A stretch of 64,000 bases of DNA from Fallopia convolvulus (lineage: Eukaryota; Streptophyta; Magnoliopsida; Caryophyllales; Polygonaceae), in assembly GCA_964016875.1 (NCBI GenBank), contig OZ024726.1, positions 53,561,325 to 53,625,324 on the forward strand, in the 5' to 3' direction. Numbering within the stretch: the stretch's first letter is position 1; each line of letters begins with the position of its first letter. Positions 58,901-64,000 of this stretch are shown in pieces. A program made the position numbers and the translations under genes. Under the pieces are notes generated by a model. It was not told where the DNA came from and searched no databases. It saw only the letters and a program-made list of their open reading frames with translations.

Positions 58901-61558
58901 CATGGGTTTGTTTCTTTTTTAACATTCCTATGGTTGCCTTTACTGATCTGTTGACTTTGTTTTTATGATTTGACAGTACTATGAGAAGTTGAATTCAAGT
59001 GGAGTACACGCAACAAAGTATGTAACCATGGCACTAATAAATGCATATGCTAACTGTGGGCAGTTTGAAAAGGCAAAACAGGTATGCTTAATCTTTAATT
59101 TTAATTGTAGGGTTTTGATCAGCCTGTTAAAGCTCCTCATTCACCAGATAGCTTTTCAAATTCAGCTTTATCTAAATCTGAGCTGCATTGTGCATTTATA
59201 TAATTCATATAAATTGACATCATAGACATATAGTACTAAAATCCCAACAACAAATTCCGATTTATTAACCTCAGATTAAACTGAAATTAAAACATTTCTA
59301 AACTAATCCTAGAACCCCACATTTACATTTCTGCTTTATCCTGAATCCTGATCTTTTGAGTTTTTTTATTGATTCAGACATTAAGGTGTACTTATATTAG
59401 TTATATATACCTTTACAGTCCTAGAAGAAAAGAGTGGCCATTTCAACTGGGGGCTTAGTTTGGAAAATGTATTTTTTGTTTTCAAGAGATTGATACTGTC
59501 TCTATGCACTTAATTTGAAATCATATTTACAGCTGTGAATATATTGGAGTTTGACGAAAACATTCTTATTACCTTGGATGTATGGGATAACTCGTTCACA
59601 TGCTAGTTCTATCAGAAGATTTGGAACCTCTCACTTGCACATAAGCTTGGAAATATAGCAGTTTTTTTTAGGCTGATCAAAGTTTTATTCTTTATGGACA
59701 TAATTTTTACTGATTGAGTGATGGTTTGTCAGGTATTTCTAGACAGTGAAATAGATGTGAAGGAAATAAATGAATTAAAAAGTGTCCTAGTTTCTGCTCT
59801 TGCATCAAATGGACGCATATTTGATGCTCTTGAGGTATATGAGAACATGAAGCTAGGTGGTTGTAGTCTACAGCCAAAAGCCATTATATCGCTCATAGTA
59901 AGCATACATTCTTGTTACTACTGTTCTGCTGTGTAATTTGTTAAAACTTTATGTGGTCTAATGCGGTGTCCATGTGACACCCATCTTCACAGGAACATCT
60001 TCAGTCTACGGAGAAGCTCAGCACAATGCTTCTGTTGATTGATCAATTTACTGATGAGAGATTTTGGCTTGATGGTTCTTGCAGAGTTACTGGATACTGT
60101 GTGAGAAATAAGAACTTGAGGTGTGTTGATGTTAATGGTATGCCGTTTTACAAAAGTGTCACAATTTCTTCCGGTTTACTTGAAGCTCTCTCTTCTTTTT
60201 GTTCCTAGGGTTGCTCTCGATTTGCTTGAGGAAATCGTTAATAAGTTTCGCGATAATGTTATGATCATTGAAAGTGTTATCAATGAGGTACGCCTGTTGA
60301 TTTACCATACATATAGCAACCTCTTATTTTTTTTATTTGCAGGGCAGTTTATTAAACTTTTATCTTTGCTATAAAATTATACATGTTGTCCTTTTTACTT
60401 TGGGCTTTTTTTTAGGAGGAGCCAATGAAATTTGCAAAATCCAGATTAAATGGACTCCCAATCATCCGTGTTCATTTTTTGTTAAAGTTAGCCATATATT
60501 TCATATGTTCTATTTTCCTTAAAGTTTGAGGAGACGATCTTCAAAATCTTCATTTCTTTCAGAAAAGCCTCAAGCAGAACAACACCATGTATTTCCAAAA
60601 TAAAATGCATTCTAAGCTGACAAAAGGAATTATTCTTAAACATACTTAGGTATTTTCATATGTCGCGGATATAGAGCCTTCAGATGTGCAGTTCGGCATA
60701 GACTTGCTTCAGGGCTTAAAAGACGAGCTGCTGCTTCACCCTACTCGGAGAAGCCTGGATTTTCTACTAAGTGCCTGTGTTACTGCAAAGGACCCACAAA
60801 GGGCTGGTCTAATTTGGGAGGAATATACTGCAGCTGGACTTCCTCACAACATTTTAGGCTTCTTGAGGCAAGTTTTTGTGTTTTGAACTTTGCTTGCAGA
60901 AAACATTTGTGTCAGCCTGCTAATGCAATATCCATTGTGTATTTACCTACAAAATGAATCCATCAATGATCTGATCAATTTTTAAGTGATTTCCAAATTG
61001 TTCTAGCTTACCCAGATTTGAGAGAAATGTTGCTTCCCTACTTGTGTGGCTTGAAACCCTAAACTGGAGTAAGTTTAAATTAGACTGGCTTGCTTAAAAA
61101 TTATAAGACTTGTGGTTTAGTGTATACTTGTTCTACACTTGTCATTAACAAAGCTATTGGATGAGGTCACATTTATCATGACACGTGAACCAAATTACCG
61201 ATCTCAAACTCTGATGTCTATAAATTCACCTGCTAATGCATCTTTCCTCCTGTGTACCTTTTCAGCAAGTCAATAAGATCAACATTAGGGATTGACATAC
61301 ATAATCTTCTGACATGTTTTTGTTTCAGAGCGAATTTGTTACATCGATTGACACATCTATTTTTAAATACCATGCAGGATGTACCAGATCTTTATGGCTT
61401 CAGGAGACCGAAAATCTGCTGAAGACATTTTAAAGAAAATACAACTAGATGATCCCCATGTCTTCTTAGTCATCAGAGCATGCCGCGAAACCTATACCGA
61501 TTTCGGCAAGAAACAAAAGAGCAAGAAGAAGAAGAAGAAGAAAGTGCAGGATAACTGA
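49977..61558 (+). CDS. Pentatricopeptide-repeat protein, At4g04790/At4g21880-like, 15 exons
   Basis: Organelle RNA-binding helical-repeat protein, probably mitochondrial. Exons: 49977-50337, 52319-52948, 53397-53576, 54472-54524, 55099-55206, 55701-55814, 56918-57013, 57105-57203, 57999-58118, 58977-59081, 59733-59897, 59993-60120, 60209-60287, 60650-60867, 61378-61558. Phases agree throughout and give 878 residues; starting at ATG 50007 would give 868. The first 60 residues are Arg/Ser/Lys-rich without acidic residues, fitting a transit peptide. PPR-like helix pairs fill most of the rest, for example MLEDLKKVNVSPSSSMYNAI and ILKQMEAANVKPDSITFALL. The C-terminal FLRMYQIFMASGD block and a Lys-rich tail recall At4g21880. 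The intron after 60867 begins GC (AG|GCAAGT). The copia-2 LTR lies just upstream and may affect transcription. Exons 4 and 14 are the least certain. Confidence 0.85.
51154..51188 (+). other. Possible cryptic exon in PPR intron 1
   Basis: A 35-base segment lies between TGCAG and GTCTCC and stays open in the incoming phase (DEHAKDSNMLRQ). Including it would shift the frame of the next exon and bring a stop within about 20 codons, so it is left out of the main model. Confidence 0.25.
52141..52162 (+). repeat. TTTC microsatellite in PPR intron 1
   Basis: About five TTTC units in a pyrimidine-rich stretch 150 bases before the exon 2 acceptor. Confidence 0.8.
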
Positions 61559-62726
61559 GAATGGAGATGAAACACCCTACGAATTCCATCATTTGTGATG
61601 ATAAGGTGAATCATCCATCCCGTCTCTCTTCTTTAAGGAGTTCATCCGTTTACACATAATCTGTCGTGGCCTTGTTCCAATTTTTCAAGTAACTGTAAAT
61701 TCTACGATCCTTAATCCTTTCCTAGCCCCCCCTACCCATCATCCTTCCTATTACCTCCTCTGATAAAGCCTTTTTTTCTTCATCCTTTTTCCTGCTTTTC
61801 AAATTAGCCCAAATATGACCTTTTGTAGTAGATGTCGACGAGCTGCTCTTTAATTCTTCTTCCTCTTCTTCCATTCTTAAGATCAAAATCACATAGTGTA
61901 GTACACAGATGCTCTCCACCACTGGCTCATGTTTGTAGTTTAGGTATTAAAAAGCCTTTGTAGGCAGTGCTGATTTATTTGGGAACTTGCGGCATTTAAT
62001 AGTACTATTTAGCAGAGAAGAGAGTCCATCCAGTGCAAGCGGGCTTGATTATAATAGATTTTGGGGTTGGGATCAACCTCACAATGAAGAAATTGTAAAG
62101 CATAACTCGAAGATGTAACTTATTTCATCATGTTTGTCAAATCAAGTGCTAAAGATGTGTCGTCTTTCTTAGACTAGCTATTACCAGAGATGGGAAATGA
62201 AATAGTCTAGTTATTTCCACTTGATTCTGAATTTGTGATCCTTGCCTGGTTGTTACTTGTTAGCCTTTGCATAGCTGTTTTAATATAGACTCCGCTTTTA
62301 TGCACCACGCCACCACGTGATTCTTACCAATAAACAATTAATGCTCCCATAGCTTATTCTCAACCAACGATATACGGAGTATGATTTAACGGTGATATGT
62401 ATATATTTCCGATCGCATCACTGTTTGGTGCAACATACGGAGTATTTAACAAGAATGATTTGGAAGTTGTTTGCTTGACTATTAAATTGTAACCACCAAC
62501 AGATATTATTTATAACTCTGTGACCAGAGTTGACTCGTTAGGAATTTTGACAACATAATTAAATACGGTTTTTTGTTTTAGAAACTAAAATCCTATAAAA
62601 ATAAATGAATTCTACTAGATTAAGTTAAATTATCCTAAATAATAAAAAATTCATTTTAAGGGTCTTAAGCTATTGTTTAGGTCAAAAGTTTAAGACCAAT
62701 AACTTCAGTAAAAATAGAAAAAGTTT
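61559..62726. other. PPR 3' region and spacer
   Basis: The first 400 bases or so probably hold the PPR 3' UTR. The rest is AT-rich; a small minus-strand frame is listed separately. No other feature was seen. Confidence 0.5.
61722..61874 (-). CDS. Small open frame, 50 residues, uncertain
   Basis: The ATG at 61874 opens MEEEEEELKSSSSTSTTKGH, then IWANLKSRKKDEEKK and EEVIGRMMGRGG, stop. The composition looks more like real protein than chance, with an acidic start and a basic middle, but I recognise no family. It is antisense to the PPR 3' UTR region. A longer frame extends upstream only through a non-ATG start. Confidence 0.22.
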   Translation of the reverse strand: MEEEEEELKSSSSTSTTKGHIWANLKSRKKDEEKKALSEEVIGRMMGRGG

Positions 62727-63179
62727 GTCAAGGGGAATCCCGGTCCTGCTGGGGGTGGAGGCATTTTACGAGATGAGGCGGGTAATTTCTCCCGTGCTTA
62801 TGCTTTCACCTGTGGGGTTTGCGGAGCTCGGACTGCTGAGCTCTGGGCTATTTTCCATGGATTAAAACTTGCAAAATCCATGGGAATTACCAATCTTCTG
62901 GTGGAAACTGATGCTCTTGTTGTGTGGAAATTACTCTCAAACTCAATGCCCTCGTCTGACGCTGACTATCATCTACTGGATCAGTGCCATAAACTGCTTC
63001 ATGAGGATAGTTGGATCACCTCGATTACGCACACTCCACGGGACAACAATCGTGTTGCTGACCGCCTGGCAAATTTTTCCCTGAATATGAGTGTTAGTTA
63101 TGCTGAATTTTTTAGCCCTCCTGCTTGTATTGCTGTTGCTTTAAATTATGATGTAATCCGTTTGGGAACTGTTGCTTAA
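62727..63179 (+). pseudogene. RNase H-like C-terminus of a LINE
   Basis: Open for 150 codons. It starts inside the domain at GNPGPAGGGGILRDEAGNFS, then ARTAELWAIFHGLKLAKSMG, TNLLVETDAL and HTPRDNNRVADRLANFS, the order seen in RNase H domains at the end of plant L1-type polyproteins and in many reverse-transcriptase-related proteins. The first active-site Asp strand is missing because the frame begins after it; E (AELWA), D (ETDAL) and the late D (NRVAD) are present. A poly(A) run follows 37 bases after the stop, so this is a 5'-truncated insertion. Confidence 0.85.
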
Positions 63180-63216
63180 TTTGCTCTAATAAAAGGGCTA
63201 AGCCCTCATTAAGATC

Positions 63217-63227
63217 AAAAAAAAAAA
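63217..63227 (+). other. Poly(A) tail of the LINE fragment
   Basis: Eleven A after AAGATC, with an AATAAAA signal about 28 bases before it. It marks the 3' end of the insertion; a target duplication could not be fixed. Confidence 0.75.
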
Positions 63228-63689
63228 TTAAATTTTTTACAATAATTTTCACAAGTAACTTCATCAATATAACCTTCCATTTGGCATGAACTCCACTAGG
63301 ACCACAAACCAAATTACACATTCAATCTGAATTGAAGACATGCCTACCACCACTATAATAAAATTAAAGGATAAAATTTGTAAGTCTTTAATACTACACG
63401 ATAATTAGGGAAATTGGCATGAAATATCAAAATAGAGGACGAAACATAAAAACTTTGATACCAAATGGAACATAAAACCAAAACCTGTCATTATCATATA
63501 TCATATCACATTTATGAATGTGGTGGGAATTTTTGATGATCGCTAAAGGCTTAACTATATAAGAAGAGAGATTAAAGCGCAAGATTATGAATTAAGCATA
63601 TATTTTACATCACATTCCAACTACCACTATTAATCATCATCCAAAAATAACTTCCAACTTCAATTTTTTTTCCACTTTGTTAGAGGAAG
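63228..63689. other. Upstream region of the edge gene
   Basis: AT-rich, with TATATAA at 63556-63562, 134 bases before the ATG at 63690, at a plausible promoter position. Nothing else was recognised. Confidence 0.4.
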
Positions 63690-64000
63690 ATGAAGCATTC
63701 TAAAGAAACAAGTGGATTCTCAAGAGATTCACTGGGAGCCATTGGATTCATCATCTCCCAGCTATCCCTTCCACCACCGTCTACGCCGCCACTGGGCCCA
63801 CTCCCGGGCTGGACCATCCGAATCTTCCCGGGCGAAAGCCCGTTCTTCCGACCCGAAAGACTCCGGCCCACATTCGATCTGCTCCCACTCGCCTCATTCC
63901 GGGTCCCCGGCGACCCGGACCTCCGACCCGAATTCTCCCCGGGCTCCCGCCTCCGCTGCCCATCAGGCCCGCCCAGGCGGTCTCTCACCACAACCTGTCC
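63690..64000 (+). CDS. Start of an unrecognised gene, cut by the window edge
   Basis: An ATG opens 103 codons that remain open to the right edge: MKHSKETSGFSRDSLGAIGF, IISQLSLPPPS, then a Pro/Arg/Phe-rich part with PGWTIRIFPGESPFFRPERL and FRVPGDPDL. Base composition rises sharply in GC at the frame, as at the other gene starts here, and a TATA-like site lies upstream. I do not recognise the family. The antisense strand is also open (63991-63680) and GC-rich, so frame choice rests on the ATG, the TATA position and the less biased composition. Confidence 0.45.
   Translation, partial: MKHSKETSGFSRDSLGAIGFIISQLSLPPPSTPPLGPLPGWTIRIFPGESPFFRPERLRPTFDLLPLASFRVPGDPDLRPEFSPGSRLRCPSGPPRRSLTTTC

Noticed and set aside
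60418..60490. Extra PPR exon after TTTTTTTTAG (EEPMKFAKSRLNGL...)
   Set aside because: Open in phase, but no good in-phase donor follows and the neighbouring exons already join to give the expected family sequence.
1..64000. CRISPR arrays, tRNA or rRNA genes, bacterial-type operons
   Set aside because: No regularly spaced repeats, cloverleaf boxes or ribosomal sequences recognised on either strand by eye; small RNA genes could still be missed without a covariance search.

Overview
The window is nuclear DNA of a flowering plant. Genes are split by GT-AG introns, spacers are very AT-rich, and the gene set is typical of a core eudicot: a URT1-type uridylyltransferase, a plant carboxylesterase, SF3B2, a Dof factor and a mitochondrial-type PPR protein. 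An asterid such as a member of the Lamiales is my guess only; nothing here fixes the species. I found no bacterial, organellar or viral segment and no RNA gene I could support.

Host genes, left to right: the 5' three exons of URT1 on the minus strand (97-2173, continuing past the left edge); a two-exon carboxylesterase on the minus strand (8074-10725); an 18-exon SF3B2 splicing-factor gene on the plus strand (21761-26746); an intronless Dof transcription-factor gene (30148-30768); a short ELF3-like N-terminal remnant (40975-41365); a 15-exon PPR gene (49977-61558); and the start of an unrecognised gene at the right edge (63690 onward). These are unrelated housekeeping or regulatory genes. I see no gene cluster or pathway linking them.

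Mobile DNA explains most of the space between genes. Three Helitrons have both ends visible (4719-7952, 11739-16856, 19530-21165), and two more 3' ends stand alone (32846, 40538). Two Ty1/copia elements lie on the minus strand with paired LTRs and perfect 5-bp target duplications. One (35915-40438) has 156-bp LTRs that end in TA...TA rather than TG...CA. The other (43207-49899) has 374-bp LTRs and sits 77 bp upstream of the first PPR ATG. Four hAT-type MITEs carry 8-bp target duplications, three of them rich in an ACCCG pentamer. A Harbinger-type MITE, other small inverted-repeat elements, a decayed copia fragment and a LINE tail complete the set. One Helitron carries an exon of a JMJ25-type histone demethylase gene.

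Exon borders were worked out by reading splice sites and checking reading phase by hand. The SF3B2, carboxylesterase, Dof and URT1 models close without conflict. The PPR model also closes, but its start and one or two introns are less certain. I found no convincing unknown biological system. The points most worth checking are the TA...TA copia element, the gene-carrying Helitrons, the Helitron with stacked 5' ends, and the copia insertion at the PPR promoter.
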